NCBI GenBank assembly: GCA_027858855.1
Contig: JAQIBV010000040.1
Location: 1 to 61,239, forward strand
DNA: 61,239 nucleotides
Source: Spirochaetota bacterium
GTDB lineage: Bacteria; Spirochaetota; UBA4802; JAFGJZ01
Reading direction: 5' to 3'
Shown here: piece after piece, positions 37,724 to 46,199 of the stretch
How positions within the stretch are numbered: the first letter of the stretch is position 1
How the letters are laid out: every line of letters begins with the position of its first letter
Notes under the pieces: generated by a model
What the model saw: only the letters and a program-made list of their open reading frames with translations
Told to the model about the DNA's origin: nothing
The model's database searches: none
Program-made: the position numbers and the translations under genes

Positions 37724-39007
37724 CTACGAGCGATTAAACAGAAGTCCATCATTAAAAGAAATGTCTGAGTTATAATCCGCCAGCATTCTCATGATCTCGA
37801 GCCGGCTATTAGTACCGGTTTTATTGTATATATGTGTGCAATGGCTTTTTACCGTGGCAAGTGTAATCGAATGACGTACTGCAATATCCTTGCCGGATAG
37901 ACCATTGCATAAATCGTGTAAAATTTCCATTTCTCTGTCTGTTAATGAATACTGTTTTTGTAAGCAGTTGAATTCTTTGATCTCGATACCTGCCAGAAGA
38001 TATCCATAAAAATCATTGTAAGAGTCATACATTGGAGTGAGTTTAAAGCGAAACGAGTGTTCACTGTTACTGCTATCCTTTATCCGGGTAAAGAAAATTT
38101 GTTTTTTTATTCTGCGACCATTATCGACGGCGGTGTTGAGGTTTCGAATAAGTGATATTACCCCGGGCATACATAGCCTGCTATGTCTAAGGTCGAGTAC
38201 TTGCGAAGCAGGTTTATTACCGACAATAATGGATAAATCACCGTCAAGCAGAAGGATAACCTGGTCAACTTCGTTGAATATCTCATGTAACAGACGGTCG
38301 GTCTCCCAGGTGAAAAGGTGATACCGGATAATCGCAATCCAGAAACCTGTTACCCATAAAATACCGGCATTAACGCTTAAAACTAATGTTTTGTAATCAG
38401 TAAAAAAAGGAAGTATAAGAGACTCCAGATTGTAAATCAAAATTGTTCCGCAGATAGATATGAGTAGAAGGATTCCCTGTTTTCGTATCCGATTACTGTT
38501 TTTATTGTAAATCCATCGTATAATAATTACCGCCGCAATAAAATAATAGAGCATGTATTGCATCATAAACAGAATAAATATGGGTGAATCTAGCATAGGC
38601 CTACCTATCCAGAAATTGCCAACACGGGTAAATACATCAAAGACAAAGGGATGTGTCATCCCATACCATGTAAAATAAACCGATGGAATATACAACAGGG
38701 CCAATACAGAGTTCTTTATTTTGCAGGAATTATCAGTTATTACCAGAATAAAATGTAGTGTGAAGACATGAAGAAAGGCAAACCCTGGAGTAGATAGACG
38801 AAGCCAGGAGAATACCTCAGCCACAGTATTTGCTGAGTAACCGAATACTGCACAGAATGACCAGTAACTAAGACAAATTGTTACAAAAAAGAAAAGTATA
38901 TGGATTTTTGATCGGCAATTGAGATACAATACAAAAAGTCCCTGGAAAAGAGCGAACAGAGCAGAAAAAAAGGCAAACATGGATAAAATATTCACAAATT
39001 TCTCCAT
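37724..39007 (-). CDS. LuxR-family regulator with N-terminal seven-helix membrane domain
   Basis: About seven membrane helices fill residues 1-225, in the style of the 7TM region of histidine kinases. A PAS-like segment (about 235-340) follows, then a LuxR/NarL helix-turn-helix: LTDREMEILHDLCNGLSGKDIA with TVKSHCTHIYNKT (358-415). The protein could sense a membrane or external signal and bind DNA while anchored. There is no receiver domain. It is oriented like the downstream lipoprotein gene, whose promoter carries a dyad. A second protein of this design lies near the end of the window. Confidence 0.85.
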   Translation of the reverse strand: MEKFVNILSMFAFFSALFALFQGLFVLYLNCRSKIHILFFFVTICLSYWSFCAVFGYSANTVAEVFSWLRLSTPGFAFLHVFTLHFILVITDNSCKIKNSVLALLYIPSVYFTWYGMTHPFVFDVFTRVGNFWIGRPMLDSPIFILFMMQYMLYYFIAAVIIIRWIYNKNSNRIRKQGILLLISICGTILIYNLESLILPFFTDYKTLVLSVNAGILWVTGFWIAIIRYHLFTWETDRLLHEIFNEVDQVILLLDGDLSIIVGNKPASQVLDLRHSRLCMPGVISLIRNLNTAVDNGRRIKKQIFFTRIKDSSNSEHSFRFKLTPMYDSYNDFYGYLLAGIEIKEFNCLQKQYSLTDREMEILHDLCNGLSGKDIAVRHSITLATVKSHCTHIYNKTGTNSRLEIMRMLADYNSDISFNDGLLFNRS

Positions 39008-39162
39008 TGCACAATAATATTTTTCTATACTGCTCTTATTAATTCATTTAAAACAGAGTATTGTCAACCGGTAATTACAACAATTTTCATTAATGAAACG
39101 CCCTTATAAAGTTTATCCTTTTTATATATTGTACTATGTCTCATAATACTCGTGATTTTCCT

Positions 39163-39190
39163 TTGACAAATAAATATAAATGAGTATCTT
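39163..39190 (+). promoter_or_regulatory. Possible promoter of the SHOCT gene
   Basis: TTGACA (39163-39168) is followed after 16 bases by TATCTT (39185-39190). The predicted start is about 120 bases before the ATG. Confidence 0.4.
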
Positions 39191-39317
39191 CAATAGTATG
39201 ATTGCAAAAAAAATCCAGCAAAAGTAATGAGGAATGACTTATATGAAGCCCCATTGATACTGGAAAAAAGATAAATGCAGATCTGAAAAAATTTAGATGC
39301 AATCAACGGGAGGAAAC

Positions 39318-39557
39318 ATGATGCATGACTGGAATATACCATGGCGATTTATGCACTTCGGGTTTGGAGGTCTTTTTATGTGGATAATTTTTATTGCTAT
39401 ACTCGCGCTTGTAATATATGTCGTTGTTAGAATGAGTAAGAGCACCCCAACATTCAAAAATCACGAAGATGCTCCCCTTGATATCTTAAAGAAAAGATAT
39501 GCAAGAGGAGAAATTTCTAAAGATGATTTTGACAATATGAAAAAAGATCTCATGTGA
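39318..39557 (+). CDS. Small membrane protein with C-terminal SHOCT domain
   Basis: A short aromatic-rich start is followed by one membrane helix (about residues 15-36), a linker, and a SHOCT motif APLDILKKRYARGEISKDDF, a short oligomerisation or targeting module. GGGAGG at 39308-39313 fits ATG 39318 or 39321 and rules out ATG 39297, which lies upstream of it. SHOCT proteins are common next to transporters and in envelope stress, with no defined activity. A decayed relative is present at 48050-48148. Confidence 0.8.
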   Translation: MMHDWNIPWRFMHFGFGGLFMWIIFIAILALVIYVVVRMSKSTPTFKNHEDAPLDILKKRYARGEISKDDFDNMKKDLM

Positions 39558-39597
39558 AAATTGTCGATTACCTACTTTAATTTACACCCTCATCGAC

Positions 39598-40746
39598 CTA
39601 CAGTATCTCATCCACCGTATTGACTTCGGTGGTTTTTTCTTTTTCTTTGTGCTGCTTTTGTTTCAGCTTATCATTTTTGAAAACAAATACAGAACTGCCA
39701 ACAAAATTAAATACCATACCAACCAGTATTCCGCATAGTGTGGCAGGAATATAATGAAATCCGGCTGTAGAAACGAGGTAGACAGAAAGTAACCAGTTTC
39801 CAAGCGCACCAACCGAACAGATAGCTACAAAAGAGAAATATGCTGTAATCAATCGTTGCGGCGGTCTTTCTTCAAACGTGATAAATCTATTGAGCATATA
39901 GTTGCTGCTCATTGCACAGAGTATGCTTGCGATACGTGCATAGACAAATTGAAGATCAAAGAATCGTATCAAGAGAATTTGTATGCCAATATCCACAATC
40001 ACTCCAGTCGCGCCTACCGCACCGAACACAAGGAAACGAGCCAGAACCTTATACTTGTAACAATACAGACGCTTCAGGTGCAACAGATAATTCCACTGTT
40101 CGCGCAAAGTCAACTTGCTTTCACCGTACATACGATCAGCAAAAACAATAGGCAGCTCAATAACCTTTTCGGGATTCATCTTCACTAATATTTCCAGACC
40201 GATCTTCCATCCAACAGGATTAAGACGTTCTACAAGATCCGAGGTATAGAGCTTTGCGGGGAAAGCAAAGAAACCGGCCATTGGATCACTTATTTTTTTT
40301 AAAGGCAACGCAAGTACGCGAGAAACAAAAGCATTAAGCCGTCTGTACAAGGAGAAACTATCAGCTGATCCCCCCGGCAGGTTTCGGCTTCCAACAACAA
40401 AATCCGCGTCATTTTGAAATATTACGTCACACATCTGAACAGCCTTTTCAGGCGGATGCGAAAGATCTGCATCCATGCAAATATAAACATCACCAGTAGC
40501 AAGTTGAAATCCTTTCAATACAGCAGAAGAGAGACCCCTCACATTTTCCCTAACATGGATTTGTACCGGATACAGTTTGGAAAGCATGTCAACTGTCTCT
40601 TTACTTCCATCGTCTGAATTATCATCAACAAATATTATTTCGTAAGAATAAGAAGATCGAAAAAAACTCTTTTCGATTCGCTCGACAAGCACTGGAATAT
40701 TGTCTGCTTCTTTATATGTTGGTACTACAATACTTACCTTTTTCAC
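39598..40746 (-). CDS. Polyprenyl-phosphate glycosyltransferase fused to GtrA domain
   Basis: Residues 1-230 are a GT2 domain like dolichol-phosphate mannose synthase: VVPTYKEADNI, DDNSDDGS and the metal-binding DADLSHP near 92. Residues about 240-365 form a four-helix GtrA domain (FGAVGATGVIVDIGIQ), which may flip or anchor the lipid-linked sugar. It should make the polyprenyl-phosphate sugar used by the GT39 enzyme encoded just upstream in the same direction. The start is GTG after AGAGGG. A plus-strand terminator overlaps its last codons. Confidence 0.9.
   Translation of the reverse strand: MKKVSIVVPTYKEADNIPVLVERIEKSFFRSSYSYEIIFVDDNSDDGSKETVDMLSKLYPVQIHVRENVRGLSSAVLKGFQLATGDVYICMDADLSHPPEKAVQMCDVIFQNDADFVVGSRNLPGGSADSFSLYRRLNAFVSRVLALPLKKISDPMAGFFAFPAKLYTSDLVERLNPVGWKIGLEILVKMNPEKVIELPIVFADRMYGESKLTLREQWNYLLHLKRLYCYKYKVLARFLVFGAVGATGVIVDIGIQILLIRFFDLQFVYARIASILCAMSSNYMLNRFITFEERPPQRLITAYFSFVAICSVGALGNWLLSVYLVSTAGFHYIPATLCGILVGMVFNFVGSSVFVFKNDKLKQKQHKEKEKTTEVNTVDEIL
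39612..39638 (+). terminator. Terminator for the SHOCT gene inside the opposing gene's 3' end
   Basis: CCACCG (39612-39617) pairs with CGGTGG (39627-39632), followed by TTTTTT on the plus strand. It lies 55 bases after the SHOCT stop but within the last codons of the convergent glycosyltransferase. Confidence 0.5.
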
Positions 40747-40828
40747 TGTGCCCTCTTTTTATATTGTGTTAATTAGCAACCTGTATTACCGCCAGGGAAA
40801 AAAACTAAATTATTTATAGTAAATTTTA

Positions 40829-42712
40829 TCATTTTGGATAGACCATCTCTATCTGAAATTCCTGATGATCCTCGTCAAAATCAAAACCGTTTTCTGCAAA
40901 AGTCATAGAAAATCCACTTCCTGATGTAGCAGATCCAAATATCGCAACTCCCTCTTTTTTTTCATCCCAATTTATATTGCCATCACTATCTTCCCAACAA
41001 AATATCGCATATCTTGCATATTCAAGTCCTGTAAAATTTAAAGTTACCGTACCATCTTCGACACTCCCCATTCCACGAGAAATAGTATTATCCCGACCAA
41101 TCGGATCACTGTTATAGAATCCCCAATATATTTTTCCACCACCCTTGACTCCGGTAATAGTAATTTTTAAATCGCCAAACTCCACTTCATCAGAAGCATC
41201 TTTCTCGGATACATACTGAAATGAACTAAGCTCAACTTCAAACCAGCTTTTCGGCATACGGAACGAAGACACCTTCCCTTCGCTTTTCATATGTGGATGA
41301 GACTTTAGCTCAACCGGAGGAAGCCGCATCGGGTCACCGGTACGGTTTACCAGCCATACACGACCTCTTGCTTTATCCAGATATTCCTCATAATTATCAC
41401 CATAATCGCCATGCTTACTAAATACCTCATAATTTGAATAGGCGTGTTGATCCGATGAAATATACAGATAATGATGATTATTCGGAAAATAGTGATAAAA
41501 CGTACCAAACGTGTGCTCACTACCATGGATAAAAATATCATCAGACTTTACTTCATCTTTTATTTGATAATGAACCTTATCCATCGGCCCGTTAAAGTTA
41601 TACGAATAGATACCATATAATACCGGTAATGTTACAGTGGCATAAATCAGAAGCGCAATGGATATCACGTATCGATTCTTCATACTGTTAATACCGTAGG
41701 CAACGGCAAACAAAAAAGGCCCTAAAACCGCAGTAAGGTAACGCCCTGTAAGGATCGGCCTGAAAAGAAGGCTTAACACAAAACCTGCAATAATTGTTAA
41801 AAAAAACATAGTTATAGAAATAAGCGCAAACTGGTCTTCTACCCGTTTTTTTAATATAAACGAGACAATACCGACAACAATACTTCCAAGTGCTACAGTC
41901 GAACCAAGCAACATAAACACTGTAAAGGGCATTCCAAACTTGAATCCGTAAAAATAGGAAAAGAGCGTCAAAGTCTGTGTAAAGGGCATAGGCTTTATCC
42001 AAAAACCTTTAGATATTCGTGAAGTCTGATATGCCAGCATAAAGAAAACGGGTGTATAACAGACAAGTAACGTAACGCAGGTAACCAGAATCCTTACTAT
42101 ATGCTCGCGTTGTTGTATTAACGCACGCAAGAATAACAGGCCATACAGAATTGTAACAGCTATAAGTCCATAATAATGAATCATTGCTGCTGCGTATGCA
42201 CACACTGATCCGATAATCCAGTTTTTCAGGCTTTCATTTTTGATTGCATCAAAAAGAAACACCAGAGCAACCATTACCATAGCTCCACACCAGCTGTACA
42301 TTCGCGTTTCCTGTGCCTGGAATATTGAAACAGGTGTAATAAAAACCAGTATCGAATAAATCAAACCTGCACGATTTGAAACAAGACGCCTTATATGTGT
42401 AAAGCCCATGACACCCATCAAAATAATTGCAAGTGCCGAAAAAAGACGAAAGACGAAGATAGATTCCCCGAAAAGTGTGATGAAACTTTTTAACATAAGA
42501 AAATAGAGTGGCGGATGGCTATCCCTACCGATCATACCAAACATATCACTGAAGCTGTTCTGAACCGCAGCAATTGTGTAAGATTCATCATACCAGACTC
42601 CTTCATGGGTTATTCTAAACAAAACCAGGAACAATCCAGCAAGAAAAACCATACCCCATAGAAAATAGTCATGTGTTGACAGTTCTTTGCCGTCAGAATT
42701 TTTAAATTTCAT
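40829..42712 (-). CDS. GT39-type membrane glycosyltransferase fused to a DUF2141 domain
   Basis: Residues about 15-375 form a multi-helix GT39/ArnT-like enzyme with the lumenal DE pair (VWYDESYT, Asp43-Glu44) and RDSHPPLYF. A periplasmic segment follows, and residues about 510-627 read as a DUF2141 domain (FGDLKITITGVKGGGKIYWGF, then YAIFCWEDSDGNINWDEKKEG). The enzyme would transfer a sugar from the polyprenyl carrier made by the neighbouring GT2-GtrA protein to lipid or protein. AAGGAG precedes the ATG. The C-terminal fusion is unusual. Confidence 0.85.
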   Translation of the reverse strand: MKFKNSDGKELSTHDYFLWGMVFLAGLFLVLFRITHEGVWYDESYTIAAVQNSFSDMFGMIGRDSHPPLYFLMLKSFITLFGESIFVFRLFSALAIILMGVMGFTHIRRLVSNRAGLIYSILVFITPVSIFQAQETRMYSWCGAMVMVALVFLFDAIKNESLKNWIIGSVCAYAAAMIHYYGLIAVTILYGLLFLRALIQQREHIVRILVTCVTLLVCYTPVFFMLAYQTSRISKGFWIKPMPFTQTLTLFSYFYGFKFGMPFTVFMLLGSTVALGSIVVGIVSFILKKRVEDQFALISITMFFLTIIAGFVLSLLFRPILTGRYLTAVLGPFLFAVAYGINSMKNRYVISIALLIYATVTLPVLYGIYSYNFNGPMDKVHYQIKDEVKSDDIFIHGSEHTFGTFYHYFPNNHHYLYISSDQHAYSNYEVFSKHGDYGDNYEEYLDKARGRVWLVNRTGDPMRLPPVELKSHPHMKSEGKVSSFRMPKSWFEVELSSFQYVSEKDASDEVEFGDLKITITGVKGGGKIYWGFYNSDPIGRDNTISRGMGSVEDGTVTLNFTGLEYARYAIFCWEDSDGNINWDEKKEGVAIFGSATSGSGFSMTFAENGFDFDEDHQEFQIEMVYPK

Positions 42713-42903
42713 ACTTTTCTCCTTATCTAGTAGTTATCCTTTTAATAAAACTGAAGATTCAGTTTTTCGTCAAGCTTTTTTAGACTTTTGTTTTGGAAAA
42801 ATCACTACTTATTTGACTCATATGGAAAACTTGAGATATAATCTTTCAATATTTATCTAAATCCTTCATTGTAATAACCGTTCGATCACACGTGATAACA
42901 TAA

Positions 42904-43506
42904 TCAGGATTTGAAAATTCCATTTTGTAAAAGATCAAGGGCGAAATTTACAGCCTTCATTATATCTTCATCTTTTATATTTTTCTGGCCGTAATGATGC
43001 TGTAAATTACCTCTGATAAATTCTCCCTGTAAAAAAACCACAAACGGAACCTCTTCTTGCCCTATTCTAAATTCATTTTTAAACGGTGAAAGTAATTTTA
43101 CAAAATTTTCCATAATTGAATTAATTATCGGTTTTAATTCATTATCATCAAAAAACATATTACCACTCGCCATATTGAGTGCTACCATATCAAACGTATT
43201 AAAGTAGAGTCTGTTTAATCGGAAATATGCCTCTTTTATAACACTACGGCAATCTTTATTCTTAACATCAATTGAATTAAAAACCGCCTCTATCTCTATA
43301 TTTGAGTACGATAACAGCTCTTGTAAAAGCCCAAGTTTACCATCAAAATATTGGTACATCGTTCCTTTTGCAATACCGAGCCCATCTATGATATCATCTA
43401 CTGAAACTGCATGATACCCTTTGTTGGCAAACAAACGTCCGGCTCTGAAAAAAATCCTGTCTCGTGTTCGCTCACCTTTTTTATTTTTCTCCATGTCTCT
43501 ATCCAT
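42904..43506 (-). CDS. TetR-family transcriptional repressor
   Basis: The N-terminal helix-turn-helix is clear: FANKGYHAVSVDDIIDGLGIAKGTMYQYFDGK. The remaining all-helical ligand domain (about 70-200) gives no hint of its effector. It lies divergently to the DsrE lipoprotein gene and upstream of the two glycosyltransferases on the same strand, any of which could be its target. A fifth-codon ATG is an alternative start. Confidence 0.9.
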   Translation of the reverse strand: MDRDMEKNKKGERTRDRIFFRAGRLFANKGYHAVSVDDIIDGLGIAKGTMYQYFDGKLGLLQELLSYSNIEIEAVFNSIDVKNKDCRSVIKEAYFRLNRLYFNTFDMVALNMASGNMFFDDNELKPIINSIMENFVKLLSPFKNEFRIGQEEVPFVVFLQGEFIRGNLQHHYGQKNIKDEDIMKAVNFALDLLQNGIFKS

Positions 43507-43779
43507 TTAATTAGTCTTAACCACTGGTAAAACTTGTAGTTTGCCCCCCTTTTAAAGAGTAACTTTATCGTATTTATTAAGTAGTTATCATCAAAGTTTA
43601 TTCAACATGAATTTCATGATTCAAATTTTCTTAATAACTCGAACATGCTCTCATCAAATACTCTTACAGGCATATTTGTAAAGTTTTTTTATTCCATTTT
43701 TCCATGTGCCAAGTGTTGCGTGGTCATGTCGGAAATCGTAGAGGTGATAAACTGATTCACAACAACAATTTTTAATTTT

Positions 43780-43822
43780 TGTGACATTAATCACTGAATT
43801 GCTTTTTTATCTAGGTTACAAT
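43780..43822 (+). promoter_or_regulatory. CRP-type site and -10 box before the DsrE lipoprotein gene
   Basis: TGTGACATTAATCACT (43780-43795) matches the Escherichia coli CRP consensus TGTGA-N6-TCACA at nine of ten positions. TACAAT (43817-43822) is a five-of-six -10 box, and no -35 box is present. With a start at 43829 the dyad centre is at -41.5, the class II position. A Crp/Fnr gene whose recognition helix has the CRP-type R-E-x-x-x-R lies 1.6 kb downstream. The rest of the 346-base gap (43507-43852) holds only short unrecognised frames. Confidence 0.55.
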
Positions 43823-43852
43823 TGGTTAAATTAAAAAACAAATGAGGTAATA

Positions 43853-44299
43853 ATGAAAACAAAATCTACTCTTTTAATCTGTGTATCTACTCTGTTTTGT
43901 CTTATAATGATTTCCTGCAGCAACAATACTCAACCAGAGAGTAGTCAAATGCCGGGGCTTAGCGGTGAAGAAAAGCTGGTTGTACTATGGACAAGTGCTG
44001 ACCGTGAAGTAGCCTTGAAGATGGCGTTTATGTATACCCTTAATTCAAAGAATTTTGGCTGGTGGGAGGACATAACGCTTGTAGTTTGGGGGCCATCCGC
44101 TAAACTTTTATCCGAAGATACCGAACTGCAGGATTATATCAAGCGAATGTTATCTCTCGGCATTACTGTTAAAGCCTGCAAGATGTGTGCGGATTCCTAC
44201 GGCGTAACTCCTCAGCTCGAAGAGCTGGGTATCACCGTTAAACTTATGAGCGAACTTACAGATTATCTTAAAGAAGGAAGAAAGATTTTGACACTGTAA
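43853..44299 (+). CDS. DsrE-like lipoprotein
   Basis: The signal ends LIMISC, so Cys22 would be lipidated. The rest resembles the DsrE/DsrF sulphur-relay fold: LVVLWTSADREVALKMAF, LVVWGPSAKLLSED, and a conserved Cys in VKACKMCADSYGV. Most DsrE proteins act in the cytoplasm; an exported, lipid-anchored form suggests periplasmic sulphur or redox handling (inference). GAGG precedes the ATG. A CRP-like dyad lies at -41.5 of the predicted promoter. Confidence 0.82.
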   Translation: MKTKSTLLICVSTLFCLIMISCSNNTQPESSQMPGLSGEEKLVVLWTSADREVALKMAFMYTLNSKNFGWWEDITLVVWGPSAKLLSEDTELQDYIKRMLSLGITVKACKMCADSYGVTPQLEELGITVKLMSELTDYLKEGRKILTL

Positions 44300-44392
44300 T
44301 TGTATTACAGGGGAACTAAACTCAATAATGACTATGTAAATTATATCTAACAGAGAGAAAAACAACTATTAGGAACCTTTATTCACAAAGTT

Positions 44393-44437
44393 GAAAGATT
44401 TGAGCTGTCCTCAAAGATCAAATCTTTCAGCGTTTTT
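44393..44437 (+). repeat. Structured repeat, copy 1 (GCTGTCCTCAAAG loop)
   Basis: GAAAGATTTGA (44393-44403) and TCAAATCTTTC (44418-44428) form a perfect 11-base stem whose 14-base loop begins GCTGTCCTCAAAG; AGCGTTTTT follows. An alternative hairpin is possible: TTTGAG (44399-44404) with CTCAAA (44410-44415). Position and T-run suit a terminator for the DsrE gene. Confidence 0.6.
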
Positions 44438-44479
44438 CCGAATCTTTACGAGAAAAATTATCAATAAGCTTAAATATTT

Positions 44480-44513
44480 GCGCTGTCCTCAAAGCGACAT
44501 TGAGCGCTTTTTC
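44480..44513 (+). repeat. Structured repeat, copy 2 (GCTGTCCTCAAAG loop)
   Basis: The same 13 bases GCTGTCCTCAAAG recur 78 bases later, enclosed by a different stem GCGCT/AGCGC and again followed by a CTTTTTCGAA stretch like that of copy 1. CTCAA and TTGAG inside can also pair. Confidence 0.55.
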
Positions 44514-44614
44514 GAAGTTCTTTATAAAAAAAAACCGGCTTGATTATTTCTTTGTGTGGATTGTTATTCCTTACAGTTTATATAATCACTATACAGACCA
44601 ATCAGGAGATCTTA

Positions 44615-45319
44615 ATGAAAAAACCTATGCACGACTACATTGAAGGATGGTATGATAAAGATGGGGCTCGAATGAAGGAGGGCTTACATGACTTACTGGC
44701 AAAAAGGCATCCTGATAATAATTCAACAAATGGAGTTGCAGGTATAAACCTGCAATCTCTTTTAAGTGTCGTTCCTCAATATGGCGGTCAAAAAGGAGAG
44801 CAAAGAAGAGCTGATATTGCGATACTGGATTCATTGGATACTATTGCTACAGCAAAAATTACAAGTAATGAATATATCGATTATGTTCATCTTGTGTTTA
44901 TTGATAATAAATGGACAATTATTAATGTTCTTTGGGATTATCATAACGATGCTCCTGAGAAGTTAAGCGATCAGCAAATAATGGCAATAAAAAAGCCAAT
45001 ACATGATTATGTCGAAGGATGGTACGACAAGGACGCAGATAGAATAAAAAAAGGATTACATCCGGATCTGGCAAAACGAAGCATAAATCCTCAAAACCCT
45101 GCTGGTATTGATCAGTATACACGATCTTCACTTTTAGAAGTTGTCGAACAATACGGAGGTCAAAATGGAGATGAACGGATACTGGATATAGAACTACTGG
45201 ATGTTCAGAAGAATATTGCATCTGCAAAAGTTATATCAAATTCTTTTGTCGACTACATTCAGCTCTGCTATGTAGATAATCAATGGTTAATACTTAACGT
45301 TCTTTGGAGTTTTAAATAA
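44615..45319 (+). CDS. Tandem NTF2-like (lumazine-binding-like) protein
   Basis: Two copies of one roughly 115-residue domain lie in tandem: residues 1-112 and 118-234. Each starts KKP-HDY-EGWYDKD, has a middle YGGQ-G--R and ends W-I-NVLW. This is the NTF2/SnoaL-like cone fold of the Lumazine_bd_2 group, which binds small molecules but often has unknown activity. AGGAG at 44604-44608 fixes ATG 44615. A TTG at 44540 would add a hydrophobic helix but lacks a ribosome site. The duplication is still visible at DNA level, so it is fairly recent. Confidence 0.75.
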   Translation: MKKPMHDYIEGWYDKDGARMKEGLHDLLAKRHPDNNSTNGVAGINLQSLLSVVPQYGGQKGEQRRADIAILDSLDTIATAKITSNEYIDYVHLVFIDNKWTIINVLWDYHNDAPEKLSDQQIMAIKKPIHDYVEGWYDKDADRIKKGLHPDLAKRSINPQNPAGIDQYTRSSLLEVVEQYGGQNGDERILDIELLDVQKNIASAKVISNSFVDYIQLCYVDNQWLILNVLWSFK

Positions 45320-45349
45320 AATAGACAATTAGCTGTTTATTGACAAACA

Positions 45350-45385
45350 AATCAAGCCCATATTAGATAATATTTGCTTGATTTC
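45350..45385. repeat. Long interrupted hairpin upstream of the Crp/Fnr gene
   Basis: AAATCAAGC (45350-45358) pairs with GCTTGATTT (45377-45385), and inside it ATATTA (45361-45366) pairs with TAATAT (45369-45374), leaving a CC/TT mismatch between. The T-run after the stem is poor, so it may be either a weak terminator for the NTF2-like gene or an operator. Confidence 0.45.
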
Positions 45386-45410
45386 TTGTGTTTTCGATGC
45401 ATATTTTCGT

Positions 45411-45439
45411 TGACATTGTCTCTTTCAATATTTATATAT
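45411..45439 (+). promoter_or_regulatory. Promoter of the Crp/Fnr gene, apparently leaderless
   Basis: A perfect TTGACA (45411-45416) is followed after 17 bases by TATATA (45434-45439). Transcription would begin at about 45445-45447, at the ATG itself, and there is no ribosome site before that ATG. Confidence 0.6.
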
Positions 45440-45444
45440 GATCA

Positions 45445-46179
45445 ATGAAAACAGATATAATTGATACTGAAAAAATATCTTTGCTATCGTTAATGAAAGC
45501 GAATTACAGATTACAATACGTTCAGGATGATGACCTTCTTGAATTTTTGTCTTATAGCCACTTTAGAAAATTCAGAAAAGGCTCCTATATTTTTATGGAA
45601 GGTGAAGATGTAGAGAGTCTTTATATAGTATCTTCCGGTAAGATCGAGCTTAATATGAATAACCACAAGTTTCAGGAAAAAATATTCAGCATTATCGGGC
45701 CCGGACAACTGCTAGGTCTTTCCGAGATTTTTAATTGTCACCAGATACATACAACAAATGCTCTTTGCGAGAAAGACTGTACAGTAGCTGTCGTATCGCG
45801 GGAGAAGTTTCGTTCAATTATTACCACTCTTCCATCTTTATCTTTTGCAATTTGCATTATAATGGGAAATATGATCGGAGAGTTAAGACACGAGCTATCT
45901 CTGTCCAGTGCCGAGGCGAAAATCATGAGTTATCTCAAAAATCTTATGAATAATTCATTAACAACAATAGATGGCCATATACAGATACCACGAGAAGTCA
46001 GATATGATAAGCTGGCAAAAATTCTTAACATTACAAGAGAGACTACAAGCCGTGTTTTTAAAACTCTTAAAGACAGAAAAATCATTGATATACATAAAGA
46101 TTATTACATAATACTTGATGAAGAAAAAATTAGGGGCATTGTTCCCCACTACTCCTGTTTGTCACAAAGCTACAACTAA
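45445..46179 (+). CDS. Crp/Fnr-family transcription regulator
   Basis: A cyclic-nucleotide-like sensor domain (about 30-140; RKGSYIFMEGEDVESLYIVSSGKIEL) is joined by a long dimer helix to a winged helix (about 165-230). The recognition helix reads TRETTSRVFKTL: Arg198, Glu199 and Arg203 align with CRP Arg180, Glu181 and Arg185, so it should prefer TGTGA-type half sites. The N-terminal FNR cysteine cluster is absent, so it is not a [4Fe-4S] oxygen sensor. Its effector is unknown. Its promoter overlaps the start, implying a leaderless message. Confidence 0.9.
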   Translation: MKTDIIDTEKISLLSLMKANYRLQYVQDDDLLEFLSYSHFRKFRKGSYIFMEGEDVESLYIVSSGKIELNMNNHKFQEKIFSIIGPGQLLGLSEIFNCHQIHTTNALCEKDCTVAVVSREKFRSIITTLPSLSFAICIIMGNMIGELRHELSLSSAEAKIMSYLKNLMNNSLTTIDGHIQIPREVRYDKLAKILNITRETTSRVFKTLKDRKIIDIHKDYYIILDEEKIRGIVPHYSCLSQSYN

Positions 46180-46199
46180 TTGTTTATTTCACTCTCGCA

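Noticed and set aside
43654-43821. A minus-strand open frame with LYDFRHDHATL, resembling the integrase box HxLRHTHATL
   Set aside because: It has no good start, the sequence after the motif does not follow integrases, and it covers the better-supported CRP site and promoter, so I treat it as chance.
44540-44614. N-terminal extension of the tandem NTF2-like protein with a hydrophobic helix from TTG 44540
   Set aside because: No ribosome site precedes the TTG, while AGGAG lies exactly before ATG 44615.
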